The notes: generated from the letters alone by a model not told the origin. 64,000 bases of DNA from Fimbriimonas planktonicus (GCA_965234685.1 OZ248539.1:2604001-2668000); one strand, 5' to 3'; positions 51,895 to 61,638 are shown, counted from the first letter of the stretch. A program made the numbers and translations.

Positions 51895-51939
51895 AAGAAG
51901 CAAATTGGACCAACCCACTCTTTGAGGGTTGGTCCAATT
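51895..51939 (-). terminator. Rho-independent terminator of the SLBB gene
   Basis: A perfect 14-base stem (AATTGGACCAACCC / GGGTTGGTCCAATT) with a 9-base loop lies just after the SLBB stop and is followed on the minus strand by a T-rich stretch (TTTGCTTCTT). Confidence 0.75.
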
Positions 51940-51945
51940 GCGCGA

Positions 51946-54900
51946 TTATCGAGTCAACGATCGAATCAGTGCAAGCGAAATTCCTGCAGACGTCACCGTC
52001 TGAGTGATCGTTTGCAGCGCGTTCACATTGTCCTTCAATCGCACGGCCTGCACCTTCGTTGGAATCAGGATGTTGTCTCCGAGCTCAATCTTGACTCCCT
52101 TTTGGTACCGCACGATACCACCCGTTGCCCGAATGATCAGGATTTCCTGGATCGAGGCATCGTTCGTGAGTCCACCGGCTCTTGGCAGGTAGTAGTCAAG
52201 TCCTGCTCCGGGCCTATAAAGGACTGCAGAAGGGAGTACAACCGCACCAGTAATGCTAACGGTTGTCGGAGTTTCCGGAACGTTGATCACATCACCGTCC
52301 TTCAAGATTGGGTCAAGCGTGCTGTTCGGCTTTCGGAGAGCGCCGCGTAGATCGATGTCCAGGTTTCCTGAAGGAACGAGTTCGTTCTCTCCGAGCTTTC
52401 GAGCGTTCGTGGCCGCTTCACTTCGGAGCGCCGCAGCGAGAGCTTGGTCCAAACTAGCACCGGGCTGGAGCCCTTGGTCGCTTGCACCGCCACCGGTCTG
52501 GATTGGCAAGAGGCTCGCCGAGGTCGAAATAGTTGCCCCTTGAGAGAAGACGATTCGAAGCCGGTCAAGGTCCGCAAGGGCGGAGGCTCGGCGATACTCG
52601 GCGTCGGCAACCAAAAGCAAAGTGCCAGCAATTCGAGGTTGCAAGGCCAACTGCTTCGGAGTGGTCAGCAGCGATGGGTCTCGGTTAAATTCTGTTCCCT
52701 CTGGGAATGCTCCGGAAACGAGGCCTCCAGCGCGCTGAATCAAGTTGCTTAACCGATCGTTCGTGCCCGTGATCATGTACGGACCAGGGAATCGGACTTT
52801 ACCGTTGATGTAAACGAGGCGCGCTCGCTCCTGAATATCGCTTCTTGCAGGAAGGGTGACTTGGTCACCCGCTTTGATGTCAATGCTCGCCGCGGCTGCA
52901 CCATTGATCACATCCATTACGGCAATGCGCTCTACAGGCGTACCGGCCTTTTGCCATGCTCGTGAGAGCTCAATGACCGATGACGCGTTCGGCAAGACGC
53001 CGCCAGCGAGGGTGACTAGATCAGCCAGCTTGAGGTTGCTCGAAGTTGGATAGTTGCCAGGTCGCTGAACTGCGCCAGAAATCCGGACCGTTTCCGTAAC
53101 GGTGAATTTAGATTCCGCTTCGGTGAAGATCGAGAGACGATCTTTTACGTTGATTTCAACGTTTGCAGCCAAGTCTCCCTTAAGAAGCGCAGCCAGGTCG
53201 ATGATCTCAAGCGGCCCCTGAGTGCCGTTTGGATTCGCTCGCTGCAAGTAGGCGCGGCTCTTTTCTGCCGTCGGCAGCAGGCCACCAGCAACTTCGATAA
53301 GGTCCTTAAGTCGCATGCCCGCCGACTTCGTGAAGGTTCCGGGTCGCTGAACTGCACCAACGATTTCCACGATCTGGTCTGGATAGAAGTCTGCTGTCGC
53401 AAAGGTGTTGACGGTCAAAACGTCATCGTCTTGAAGAACGATGTTCTCCGTTGGATCTCCGACGGCCGCCTTCGCGAGGTTTACGCGAACCAGAGGGCCG
53501 GGGCGACCATCTGGAAGGGCTCGCTGAAGCAGGCCAACTCGATCGTTTGCCGTTGGTAGTAGTCCACCAGCTTGGATGAGCAGGTCCCGCAGGGTCTGAC
53601 CGTTCGAACGAACGTACAAACCAGGCCGCTGGACAGCGCCAGAGATCGTTACTCGACGCGGGCTCAGGAATTGCGTTTCCTTGATGCTGTAAACGCGAAT
53701 TCGGTCATTCGGCTGAAGCTCGATGTTTGCGCCAGAAACCTTAGCAATGGCATCTCGCAGTCGAACCGGAATCAGCGTGGTCGAACCGTCTGGGTTCTGT
53801 CGATAGAGATCGGCTCGGTCGAGATAAGTGTCTTCAATCGTTCCGCGAGCGAGCAGAAGCAAGTCGGAAACCCGCATACCCTTCGAAAAACCGAAGGATC
53901 GTGGCTGGTCAACTGCGCCCTCAATCCGGACTGCGTTTTGCACCAGAGAGCGGATGCTGAAAATGTCTACCGAGTCGCCATCGTAAAGGACCGGATTGTC
54001 GGTGGTGCTTCGTCCGAGGAGGTTGGCGTCGATCAAGACGCGAGAGACTCCGGGTCGAACGGATTCAACGGAAACCTGCTGGGTGATACCGGTCGGCTTC
54101 GCTCCGCCGGCGTACGCCAGAACATCTCGAAGCTTTTCACCCGAGCGAATCTCATAAACCGCGGGGCGGCGGACTTCGCCTTTCACCGTGATGCGGGAGT
54201 CTGCGGGTGGAATGAAAATCGTGTCGCCTGGCTGGAGCGGAACATCAAGGCTGCCATCACCCTGAAGAAGAAGTCGATACAGGTCAATTCGCTTCAGCGG
54301 GGTGTTGAACCGGCGCAGTTCAATGTTTCGGAAGCTGCCGGTGTCGTTCGGGCCACCTGCGGCATACAGCGCGTTGAACAACGTGATGATGCTCGGGACT
54401 TCGTAAGTTCCAGGAGCATAGGCATCACCAAGAATTCGAATCGAAATTGTTCGCAGCTCAGCAAGCTGTGTTTCCACCTGCGCGTCTCGAAGGTAACGGT
54501 TGGCGATTCGCGAGATGGTGTTGTTTGCCTGCCCGACGGTTTGTCCGCGAACGACTACTCGTTCGCCGGTCCCTGGAACAGTGATGCCACCCGTCGCGTC
54601 AACTCGAACCTGCTGGGTCGTTGGCGCTTGAACTGGGCTAGCGATTCGAATACTCAGGAGATCGCCAGGTCCAATCTGGTAGCGCTCTGGAACCGGCAAG
54701 TTTGCGCCGCCTTTCAGCATCTGGTCCGGACCAACCGCGGTTTGGAGCGAGTTTCCACCGCCAGCGGCTCCGCCAGCTCGTCGCTGATCGATGAGAAGTC
54801 GCGCTTCTTTGAAGTACTCAAAGCCGAAGACCGGGAGGTTCTTGATTACCGGAAGGCCAGGATCAGCAGCCGCTCCGATTGGAGCCACGATGGGCGGCGA

Positions 54901-55239
54901 CGTTTGACCGGTCGGTGCGCTTTGCGGAGTTGGGGCACCTGCCGTGGTTGCCGGAGCCGCAGTAGTACCAGTCGCTGTCGTGCCACCGGTTGTAGCTGTC
55001 GTTCCGGTTGTTGTCGTGCCGCCGGTTGTCGCGGTTGTTCCAGTTGTCGTCGCGCCGCCCGTTGTTGCGGTCGTGCCCGTGGTTCCGGTCGTAGAGGCCG
55101 TGCTAGCCGTCCCACCCGTGGTTTGGTTCTGGTCCGCGATTGTAATCGCGCTTCCAAAAATGAGTGCTGCGCAGGCGACTGTAGGGCCAATGCGACGCAG
55201 CCAAGAAACCAAAACCGGAGAATATTGCGAATTTCGCAT
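51946..55239 (-). CDS. Giant SLBB/Wza-like polysaccharide export protein
   Basis: 1097 residues from ATG 55239 (GCAGG 7 bases upstream); a start at 55287 is less likely. Signal peptide (about residues 15-33), then a Thr/Gly tandem-repeat stretch and an Ala/Pro/Thr linker. A poly-export domain (IGPGDLLSIRIASPV) is followed by at least seven SLBB modules, each beginning ISGAVQRPG or a close variant (GAVDQPRSFGF, GAVQRPGTF, NGKVRFPGPY, TGAVVLPSA). It probably forms the outer-membrane/periplasmic export channel for exopolysaccharide, with far more SLBB repeats than Wza (two). Followed by a strong terminator. Confidence 0.9.
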   Translation of the reverse strand: MRNSQYSPVLVSWLRRIGPTVACAALIFGSAITIADQNQTTGGTASTASTTGTTGTTATTGGATTTGTTATTGGTTTTGTTATTGGTTATGTTAAPATTAGAPTPQSAPTGQTSPPIVAPIGAAADPGLPVIKNLPVFGFEYFKEARLLIDQRRAGGAAGGGNSLQTAVGPDQMLKGGANLPVPERYQIGPGDLLSIRIASPVQAPTTQQVRVDATGGITVPGTGERVVVRGQTVGQANNTISRIANRYLRDAQVETQLAELRTISIRILGDAYAPGTYEVPSIITLFNALYAAGGPNDTGSFRNIELRRFNTPLKRIDLYRLLLQGDGSLDVPLQPGDTIFIPPADSRITVKGEVRRPAVYEIRSGEKLRDVLAYAGGAKPTGITQQVSVESVRPGVSRVLIDANLLGRSTTDNPVLYDGDSVDIFSIRSLVQNAVRIEGAVDQPRSFGFSKGMRVSDLLLLARGTIEDTYLDRADLYRQNPDGSTTLIPVRLRDAIAKVSGANIELQPNDRIRVYSIKETQFLSPRRVTISGAVQRPGLYVRSNGQTLRDLLIQAGGLLPTANDRVGLLQRALPDGRPGPLVRVNLAKAAVGDPTENIVLQDDDVLTVNTFATADFYPDQIVEIVGAVQRPGTFTKSAGMRLKDLIEVAGGLLPTAEKSRAYLQRANPNGTQGPLEIIDLAALLKGDLAANVEINVKDRLSIFTEAESKFTVTETVRISGAVQRPGNYPTSSNLKLADLVTLAGGVLPNASSVIELSRAWQKAGTPVERIAVMDVINGAAAASIDIKAGDQVTLPARSDIQERARLVYINGKVRFPGPYMITGTNDRLSNLIQRAGGLVSGAFPEGTEFNRDPSLLTTPKQLALQPRIAGTLLLVADAEYRRASALADLDRLRIVFSQGATISTSASLLPIQTGGGASDQGLQPGASLDQALAAALRSEAATNARKLGENELVPSGNLDIDLRGALRKPNSTLDPILKDGDVINVPETPTTVSITGAVVLPSAVLYRPGAGLDYYLPRAGGLTNDASIQEILIIRATGGIVRYQKGVKIELGDNILIPTKVQAVRLKDNVNALQTITQTVTSAGISLALIRSLTR
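54970..55077 (-). repeat. Three tandem 36-base units encoding a Thr/Gly repeat
   Basis: Within the SLBB gene, three 12-residue units starting GTTATTGG follow one another. Repeats of this kind can vary in number by slippage. Confidence 0.7.
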
Positions 55240-55282
55240 GAGCAACCTGCAACGCGTCCAGACACGCGTTCCTCGGAAGCGA

Positions 55283-55334
55283 ATCATACCACTGGATGGG
55301 CTATTAGACTATAGTCTCAGAGGCTGGATATACT
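55283..55334. promoter_or_regulatory. Divergent promoter region with a central 12-base palindrome
   Basis: The perfect palindrome AGACTATAGTCT (55306-55317) sits at the -35 position of two divergent promoters: minus strand TGGTATGAT (extended -10 with TATGAT at 55288-55283) for the SLBB gene, and plus strand TATACT (55329-55334) for the Wzz gene. Both spacings are near 17 bases. This is a good candidate operator. Confidence 0.6.
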
Positions 55335-55376
55335 CAGCGACGCAAGGGTGCCGGACAGCACCGGAGAGGAAAACGA

Positions 55377-56654
55377 ATGGATAACGGTGGATCTGGATTT
55401 GTGACAAAGATCAAACCTCACCTCCCCGAGCTGAAGAAAGGTGCCGGTTTGATCATCGGAAGTGGCCTTTTGTCGGCTGCTGTGGCCTATGGAATCATCG
55501 CTGCGAGACCGGCCGAGTATCGCGCTACAAGTAGCTTGATCTTGCCCGCTTCCGCGGTTTCCTCCCTTACGGCCGCGATTCCATTTCTGAGCAAGGAAGC
55601 CTCGCCGCTCTCAGTTCTTACCGGAATCGGTAAGAGTTCTCGCACATTTTTGGAGCTGTCGCAAGCCACGAAGATTTCCACCGAAGAGCTTCGGAATCGC
55701 CTGCACTGGGAAGAGAACGCAACCACGAACCAACTTACGGTTTCCTACGTTGACGCGAAAAAGGACCGCGCAATCAACGTGGTCAACATGGCGCGGACCA
55801 TCTTGGACAAAACCTCGGTCACGGTAAGCGCGGGACTGGGAAGCTCGCAGGCCGATGAAATTAACTCCGTGTTGAAGGACCGCGCGGCAAAATTGGCCGA
55901 ATTGGAAGAAGGGCTACTCACCTTCCAAAAGGAACTCCAGACCGCGCCAGATGCCGCCAACCCATTTGGTTCAGGCGCATACTTTGCTCGCTTAAAAGAG
56001 GTTGAACTCGACCTTGCCAAGGTCGACAAGCAGATCGAAGTCGAGCGAAACGCCGCCGTTCGGAGAGGTGAACCGGAACTTGAGCGCACATCCGGTCCCG
56101 CGAACCCGACTTGGCGAGAAAAGCTTGCGACGGCCGAATTTGAACTTCGTGTTGCAGAGACCAGGCTTGGTCCAGATGCGCCAGAAGCGGAAGCACTCCG
56201 ACGAAAACTTAACGTTACGCGGATTCAGCTTCAAAAGGAAATCCAAAAGTACATTGCCTCCGTTCAAAATGGGCTAGACGGCAAGTTCGCCGCCTTAGAA
56301 TCACAACGGCAAGTCCTGGAAATCCAGCGCGAATACCTAACCGAGCAGTCGAAACTTGCTCCACAAGAGAGCCTTGAGTTTCAACGCCGCGTGCGAGAGA
56401 TTGAGGGGCAGGCGAAGATCGTTGCAGACCTTCAGCGCCAGTATGAACTCGCGAAACTGGACAGCGAGGTGTACCGAATCCAGTACACAACTCTCCAGCC
56501 AACTTATGTCGAGCCAGAACCGGTCAACAAAGACGCTGCCAAGCCAACGCTGTTCTCCCTCATCGGCGGACTGCTGACTTCGGCGTACTGCATCATCTTC
56601 GCCGGAATGTGGCGAAGAGATGCGGCGACTACTTCGCGCCCTGCCGAAGATTGA
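55377..56654 (+). CDS. Wzz/GumC-type polysaccharide co-polymerase
   Basis: 425 residues; GGAGAGG precedes the ATG. N-terminal membrane helix (residues 22-42), a Wzz signature (YRATSSLILPASAVSS and SPLSVLTGIG), long periplasmic coiled coils (about 170-390) and a C-terminal helix (LFSLIGGLLTSAYCIIFAG). No BY-kinase domain is present. It should control chain length of the exported polymer. Similar to the second Wzz at 61635. The 3' end overlaps the convergent glycosyltransferase gene by 26 bases. Confidence 0.9.
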   Translation: MDNGGSGFVTKIKPHLPELKKGAGLIIGSGLLSAAVAYGIIAARPAEYRATSSLILPASAVSSLTAAIPFLSKEASPLSVLTGIGKSSRTFLELSQATKISTEELRNRLHWEENATTNQLTVSYVDAKKDRAINVVNMARTILDKTSVTVSAGLGSSQADEINSVLKDRAAKLAELEEGLLTFQKELQTAPDAANPFGSGAYFARLKEVELDLAKVDKQIEVERNAAVRRGEPELERTSGPANPTWREKLATAEFELRVAETRLGPDAPEAEALRRKLNVTRIQLQKEIQKYIASVQNGLDGKFAALESQRQVLEIQREYLTEQSKLAPQESLEFQRRVREIEGQAKIVADLQRQYELAKLDSEVYRIQYTTLQPTYVEPEPVNKDAAKPTLFSLIGGLLTSAYCIIFAGMWRRDAATTSRPAED

Positions 56655-57903
56655 ACTTCGCCGAGATTTGAGCCCTTGCGCTCTTGCTCAGCATTGATCG
56701 TAAGCCACGCTTGATGAACGAGAAAAGGCCAGCCTTTGAAAGGTCACTGGAAGAGCTCATCCACTCCGGTCGGTAAGTCTTGTAAAGGGCCTCGTATACC
56801 GGCGCCGAAACCTGCACGTCAAGCTTGGTTCTCGCGTAGTTCAGGGCGAAAGCGCCGAGCTCGGCTTGTCTTGCCTCGCTTTGAATCGCATCTGTCAGCG
56901 CAGCTTGTAGTAGTTTTCGAGTTTCCGCGCGGGCTTGGCCGTCGCCCACGTTTCGGCCGCTGAAGTTGAATTCGGCGAGGGCATCCACGGTTTCGGCGGA
57001 AACAACCCCGGCAAACCCGACCTTTCCGACGACAAACGTTGGTTTTCCGGCAGCAAGGCCCTCAAAGACGGACCGCCCCATCCCGCAGATCACGCTGGCC
57101 ATTCCGAGATACTTCTGGGCCGATGTGCTTTCGTCCACGGCACTCACAGCAATGACCTTGCCCGCTTCGGAGTTCACTCGGGCGACTTCGGCATAAATCT
57201 CTTCAGCAATCGAGGTGACGTCGGCGTAGCCAATGTGCACGAAACAAATCGGGATCCCCGCCTTGTTCATCGCCTCCGTAACGGCAACGCCATCCAAGAT
57301 TGAGTCGCGGTAGGCGGGTCCGATTCTCGCAATTCGAAGGAAGATCGGGGCGTCCGCAGGGATCTTGTACTTCGTGCGGAACTCGCTCGCCTTTTCGGCA
57401 GACTGAAGCTCCTGAATTTCGTCAACATCAATCCTCGCCGGCACGACAATAACGTCTTCTGGTTTGGCCGCGGCCGTTTCGAGAATTTCAAGTTTGTTCT
57501 CTTCGCTAAGGCAAGTTGCGAACCTTAACTTTAGCGAACTCATGATGCGAACTTCGAGCGGTTCCTTAACCGCCGGACCACCACAACGCGTGTAAACCCA
57601 AGGGGTTAATGACTTAGACGCGAACTTAAGAATCTCGACGAGCCCAAGCGAACTAAAAGTGTGGACCGCATCGAGCCGACCAGCTGCTTTGAGCTCTTGT
57701 AGCTTAGTGATAAGTCCGGAAGACCAGCCATGGGCAATGCGATCGAACTGGAATCCCGCATCTTCAATCACCTTCGTCGGCGATGCAACGCCTACCAGGT
57801 AATGCACTTCGTGACCTCGTGACCGCATTGCCTTGCCAACAGAAACGGAAGTCCGAGTGTGTCCGCCAAGGCCGGCGTCGAGAACCACGATCACGATTTT
57901 CAT
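56629..57903 (-). CDS. GT4-like glycosyltransferase
   Basis: 424 residues from ATG 57903 (MKIVIVVLDAGLGGHTRTSV). The GGHTR loop is the donor-phosphate glycine-rich turn of GT-B enzymes; GHEVHYLVG follows. The C-terminal half has IDVDEI, LRIARIGP and the acceptor/donor segment GMGRSVFEGLAAGKPTFVVG with the conserved Glu. It adds a sugar to a lipid-linked repeat unit. TACCCT ends 7 bases before the ATG. It is convergent with the Wzz gene and divergent from the propeller gene. Confidence 0.85.
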   Translation of the reverse strand: MKIVIVVLDAGLGGHTRTSVSVGKAMRSRGHEVHYLVGVASPTKVIEDAGFQFDRIAHGWSSGLITKLQELKAAGRLDAVHTFSSLGLVEILKFASKSLTPWVYTRCGGPAVKEPLEVRIMSSLKLRFATCLSEENKLEILETAAAKPEDVIVVPARIDVDEIQELQSAEKASEFRTKYKIPADAPIFLRIARIGPAYRDSILDGVAVTEAMNKAGIPICFVHIGYADVTSIAEEIYAEVARVNSEAGKVIAVSAVDESTSAQKYLGMASVICGMGRSVFEGLAAGKPTFVVGKVGFAGVVSAETVDALAEFNFSGRNVGDGQARAETRKLLQAALTDAIQSEARQAELGAFALNYARTKLDVQVSAPVYEALYKTYRPEWMSSSSDLSKAGLFSFIKRGLRSMLSKSARAQISAKFNLRQGAK

Positions 57904-57910
57904 CGCGCCT

Positions 57911-57916
57911 AGGGTA
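57911..57916 (-). promoter_or_regulatory. Putative GGTANNNT -10 element of the glycosyltransferase gene
   Basis: Minus-strand GGTACCCT; TACCCT ends 7 bases before ATG 57903. Confidence 0.4.
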
Positions 57917-57946
57917 CCGCTTGACCAAAATCTGGTTACATAGGGC

Positions 57947-59143
57947 ATGCCAACGGCATCCACGACGTTCCTTTTCGATCAACACCGCACCGGGCGAACG
58001 CCCTTTGGGATTGGAACCGCGGAGGCACCCAGCGAGTTGTGGAAGACGTGGTTGCCAAGCCATCCGAGCAAAGGTGCGGAGAGCAGCCCCGCATTCGACA
58101 CCGAGGGCAACCTGTACTTTGGAAGTCACGACGGATGCTTCTACTCTCTATCCAATAGCGGAAAGGTTCGCTGGATGTTTAAGACGGACGAGAAGATTTA
58201 CAGTAGCCCGCAACTCATCGATGATAAAGTTGTTGTGTTTGCCGGTGGAAACGGATACCTCTACGCATTCTCGACCGCTGGCGAACTCCTTTGGCACTAT
58301 GATCTCTGCCAAGGTTATCGCCCTGCTGGAGCCGTCAAGCGAGCCATCGCAACGTTAAAGGAGCTTCCAGTAACCCTGGATTGGAAACGCAAGTATCTGG
58401 TTACGACAAAGTCCTGGGCGTCCCCGTCGCTGCACTCGGAAGGCTTCTTGATCGCGACGGGTTACGGTAAGGGACTTCATGCCGTGAACCTGGATGGTTC
58501 GGGGCGCTGGAAGTTCGACCTCGGCGCGCCGCAGTACTCGCTGAGCGGCACTTGCCTGGACAATGACGGAAACATCCTCGTTACCGCCCTCGAAGGCGCG
58601 GCCTATAGCGTGGATGCAAACGGCAAGCAAAACTGGAAAACCTCCCTACCAAAAGGCTTCAAAAACTGGGGGACTCCAAGCTTTGATCCAGAACTTCTGC
58701 AGGGGTATTTCCCGGTTTCAAAGAAGGAAGAATCGGCTTTTGTCTTTGCCTTGGACCCATCAGGATCCGTACGATGGAAAGCTGAAGTGCCTGGGGGCAT
58801 TCGTGGTTCGGTTAGCATCGGCACGGGCGATCACGCCATTGTTTGCGGACTTGCTGGCGAAGTGATCTATCTCAACCGGAAGACCGGTACCGTTGACCGA
58901 AAGGTCCGCCTTTCCAAGGATAGCCGCGCGCTTTGGACCACGGCGGCCATCGACCCTCAGGGCCACATTCTTTTGACGACGAAAGAGACCAACACCACCG
59001 GAAGTCTTGCCTGCCTTACGGCTGACGGCGTTTTGAAGTGGTCCACGCCGATTGGCAAGGCGCTTTCAACTCCCGTGATTGATGCCGAAGGTCGAATCTA
59101 CGTTGGAAGCTGGGATGGCTACTACCGCTGTATTCAATCCTAA
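57947..59143 (+). CDS. PQQ-like beta-propeller repeat protein
   Basis: 398 residues. Repeated blades of the outer-membrane PQQ-binding type: SPAFDTEGNLYFGSHDGCFYSLSNSGKVRW, YSSPQLIDDKVVVFAGGNGYLYAFSTAGELLW, and further repeats up to STPVIDAEGRIYVGSWDGYYRC. No signal peptide is obvious, so the protein is probably cytosolic or exported by another route. No enzymatic residues are seen. Its place inside an exopolysaccharide locus is unusual; it may be a scaffold or sensor. Its stop overlaps the convergent flippase gene by 4 bases. Confidence 0.8.
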   Translation: MPTASTTFLFDQHRTGRTPFGIGTAEAPSELWKTWLPSHPSKGAESSPAFDTEGNLYFGSHDGCFYSLSNSGKVRWMFKTDEKIYSSPQLIDDKVVVFAGGNGYLYAFSTAGELLWHYDLCQGYRPAGAVKRAIATLKELPVTLDWKRKYLVTTKSWASPSLHSEGFLIATGYGKGLHAVNLDGSGRWKFDLGAPQYSLSGTCLDNDGNILVTALEGAAYSVDANGKQNWKTSLPKGFKNWGTPSFDPELLQGYFPVSKKEESAFVFALDPSGSVRWKAEVPGGIRGSVSIGTGDHAIVCGLAGEVIYLNRKTGTVDRKVRLSKDSRALWTTAAIDPQGHILLTTKETNTTGSLACLTADGVLKWSTPIGKALSTPVIDAEGRIYVGSWDGYYRCIQS

Positions 59144-60483
59144 GCCGCAGGCTTCTTACCGCGCTTGAGCTTCTTGAGGATTGGAGCAAAGTCCGACTTC
59201 TTCGCAATCAGGGCGTCGGACCACTTCACTTCGTACCGCTTTAGATATGCGAACAGGAAGAGCAGGGCGCCAAGCGAATAACCAACGCTGCTCGCAATTG
59301 CGCCACCTTGGATTCCCATGTTGAATTGCCTAATCAGAACCACCGACAGCGCCAAGTTGACGATAACCGCGACGGCATAACTTCGAGCTGCGAATAGCGG
59401 CTCGCCACGACCCGCGAGGTCACCGCCAAGGACTTTATAGATGACACCAAGCAGTACGCCAGGAATCATGGTGCGAGTGGTTGCGGTCGCCTGAGCCAGC
59501 GCGGTTGGTCCAGCATCGGAGAGCTTCTGTCCAAAGAACAAGAGCATTAACGGGCCGGCCGCAAAGTACAGTGCTGCTCCCGCCAATATGGTGATCGGGA
59601 GCGTGAGCCGAAGCGCCTTCACCGAACGATCGACCGCATCTTGAACCGAACCTGAATTGGCACTCTTGCTGATCAGAACCGTTCCGACCGCAGTCGGAAT
59701 CTGCCAAAGCACCTCCACGAGGCTGACGCCCAATCCGTACACGCCAACCAAGCCAATACTGACGCTTCGCTCGAGAACCAAAACATTGACTCGATAGTTC
59801 AGCGCGATAACAAATGCGGCAACCGCATACTTGAGCCCGAGATTGACCAACTCGGAAACCACCGGCTTATCAAACCTCGGCCAGACTTTTGCCTCATGCC
59901 CGAGCCGTAGAATGGGAGATGCGGCTCCGGCCATTGCGCCAATCAGGAAGCCCATCGTAACGCTCATGAGGCCAGCCTTCACGACGAACAGGAGCACGAG
60001 CAACCCGATCATGTAGCCGGCGTATCGCTGCATTTGCGAAGCGTTGAAGCTCTTCATCTGCTGCTTCGCCAGGAAGATCCCGTTCCCGTAGTCGATCAGC
60101 AGAATGAACGGAATGGAAGCAAGCGCGGGAATGAGTAGTGGCCAGCCGAAGGTCTGCGCGGGTCCGGTCGCGAAGGTGGCAGAAACCAATACGATCGCAA
60201 CACCGGCGGAAAGCAGCAACATGCTGAACGCGTTGCCGTAAAAGGTTTTTAGGTCAAAGTTCTTGTTCGCATACATGATCGTGAGCGAACGGTTCATCCC
60301 CAAGCCAGTGATGCTGTTGACCATGTTGATGGTGGCGAAGGCAACGGTGTAAAGGCCCTGGCCATCGGGTCCCAAGCTTCTCGCAATTATGAGAGAAATG
60401 ATGAGCCCGGCGGAAAGGGTGAAGAGTTTTGCGAGAAAGACGAGGATCGAACTTCCGGCTAGGCTCTGCTTTCCTTCACTCAT
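59140..60483 (-). CDS. Wzx-type oligosaccharide flippase
   Basis: 447 residues, with about 12-14 hydrophobic segments and the start SILVFLAKLFTLSAGLIISLIIARSLGPDGQGLYTVAF, typical of the polysaccharide transporter (PST/MVF) family. It should flip lipid-linked repeat units across the inner membrane. It is followed downstream by the convergent propeller gene and preceded by the polymerase-like gene 12 bases away, in one transcription unit with the second Wzz gene. Confidence 0.92.
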   Translation of the reverse strand: MSEGKQSLAGSSILVFLAKLFTLSAGLIISLIIARSLGPDGQGLYTVAFATINMVNSITGLGMNRSLTIMYANKNFDLKTFYGNAFSMLLLSAGVAIVLVSATFATGPAQTFGWPLLIPALASIPFILLIDYGNGIFLAKQQMKSFNASQMQRYAGYMIGLLVLLFVVKAGLMSVTMGFLIGAMAGAASPILRLGHEAKVWPRFDKPVVSELVNLGLKYAVAAFVIALNYRVNVLVLERSVSIGLVGVYGLGVSLVEVLWQIPTAVGTVLISKSANSGSVQDAVDRSVKALRLTLPITILAGAALYFAAGPLMLLFFGQKLSDAGPTALAQATATTRTMIPGVLLGVIYKVLGGDLAGRGEPLFAARSYAVAVIVNLALSVVLIRQFNMGIQGGAIASSVGYSLGALLFLFAYLKRYEVKWSDALIAKKSDFAPILKKLKRGKKPAA

Positions 60484-60495
60484 TGTTAAATTTCC

Positions 60496-61638
60496 TTAAG
60501 CTGGGGCAAGGGCCAAATCTGGGTTCCCAGTTGGCTCGGGCTGGGGACGTTTACGCAGCTCTGCCGCAACGCACCAAGACACGGCAAGCAACGTCCAGAG
60601 AAGTGTAAACCGCAACCCTTGGTGCGTAAATCCATACGAGGCTATGGATATAAACGGGTACGCGTCGTATCCCTGGCCACGTAAACAGAAGTAGAAGAAC
60701 GTGCCAATGAGTGCACAGCCGATGAAGCCATAAGCGAAAATCAGGGTTCCGAAGACAGAGTGCAACTCTTGCCTACCTGATCGTGTCCATCGCGTTTGGT
60801 CAGCTTCACTTGCGCCGAAGGCCAAGTATTGGGCGTTCTCCCAGATTCGGTTATAGCCTCGGCCTTCCGCGTTGTCGTCGGCTTGCGTACCGATTCCGGA
60901 AAGACGCGCTTCCGCACGGTCTAGGACCGAAATGGCGTCTGGGAATGCCGTGAACAGGGCGAAACCGATGGCAACGATAATCGCAAGGACTCCTGGTTGC
61001 CTGAGTCCATAGAACACGAGCATGATTAGGACGCCGACAATTGCCGCCTTGGAAAGCGAAATGAGCGAAAGCATCAAGCAGATGAAGAAGAGCCCCGTCA
61101 CCTGCCAAGTTTTCGGTTGAGCAACCCGTGCAAGGTAAGCCACCATCGCCGCCGCAATCAAGGAGAAGTAGCCTAGCTGGTTCGGATTGTTAAAGAAGAT
61201 CGTCGCTCGTGCCGGGTTCCCGATGTCACGGATACCCAAGACGAACTGCAACACGACGCAAACCGAGATCGCCCAATACGAGCTCAGCAGGAATTTCTTC
61301 CCGTACTCGCTATAGAGCACGAAAACTAAAGCCACTGACATTCCGTTATGAATGTAAAATAGGAACGTTTGGACACCCAGCGAGTCCGTAAGCTTTAGAG
61401 CGTAGAACGAGTTGTTGAGAAAAACGTAGCCGACGAAGAGCCAGAGGAATTTGATCGCAATCCGCGATTCTGGCAACACCTTAAAGTGACCGCGAACGAG
61501 AAGCCGAATGGCAATCGCAACGAGGAAGAAGTCGCTGATTCGCGGGAGACCGCTGGGGAGTAGATAGAAGGGGAAAGTCAGGATGAACATCTGCCAGAGC
61601 AGCAGATTGACATCCTTAATGACAAACGGAGACTTCAC
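60496..61638 (-). CDS. O-antigen polymerase/ligase-like (Wzy/WaaL) membrane protein
   Basis: 380 residues from GTG 61638, which overlaps the upstream stop as GTGA; a GTG at 61668 is possible. About 10-11 membrane helices and a larger loop near residues 250-310 (IGTQADDNAEGRGYNRIWENAQ...RSGRQELHSVFG) with Arg and His, as in the Wzy_C/O-antigen ligase family. It probably polymerises the repeat units delivered by the flippase. Follows the second Wzz gene directly. Confidence 0.85.
   Translation of the reverse strand: MKSPFVIKDVNLLLWQMFILTFPFYLLPSGLPRISDFFLVAIAIRLLVRGHFKVLPESRIAIKFLWLFVGYVFLNNSFYALKLTDSLGVQTFLFYIHNGMSVALVFVLYSEYGKKFLLSSYWAISVCVVLQFVLGIRDIGNPARATIFFNNPNQLGYFSLIAAAMVAYLARVAQPKTWQVTGLFFICLMLSLISLSKAAIVGVLIMLVFYGLRQPGVLAIIVAIGFALFTAFPDAISVLDRAEARLSGIGTQADDNAEGRGYNRIWENAQYLAFGASEADQTRWTRSGRQELHSVFGTLIFAYGFIGCALIGTFFYFCLRGQGYDAYPFISIASYGFTHQGLRFTLLWTLLAVSWCVAAELRKRPQPEPTGNPDLALAPA

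Noticed and set aside
53572..55314. Plus-strand open frame of 580 codons over the SLBB gene
   Set aside because: The product is Arg/Ser/Cys-rich and low in complexity; it arises from high GC and the Thr/Gly repeat on the other strand.
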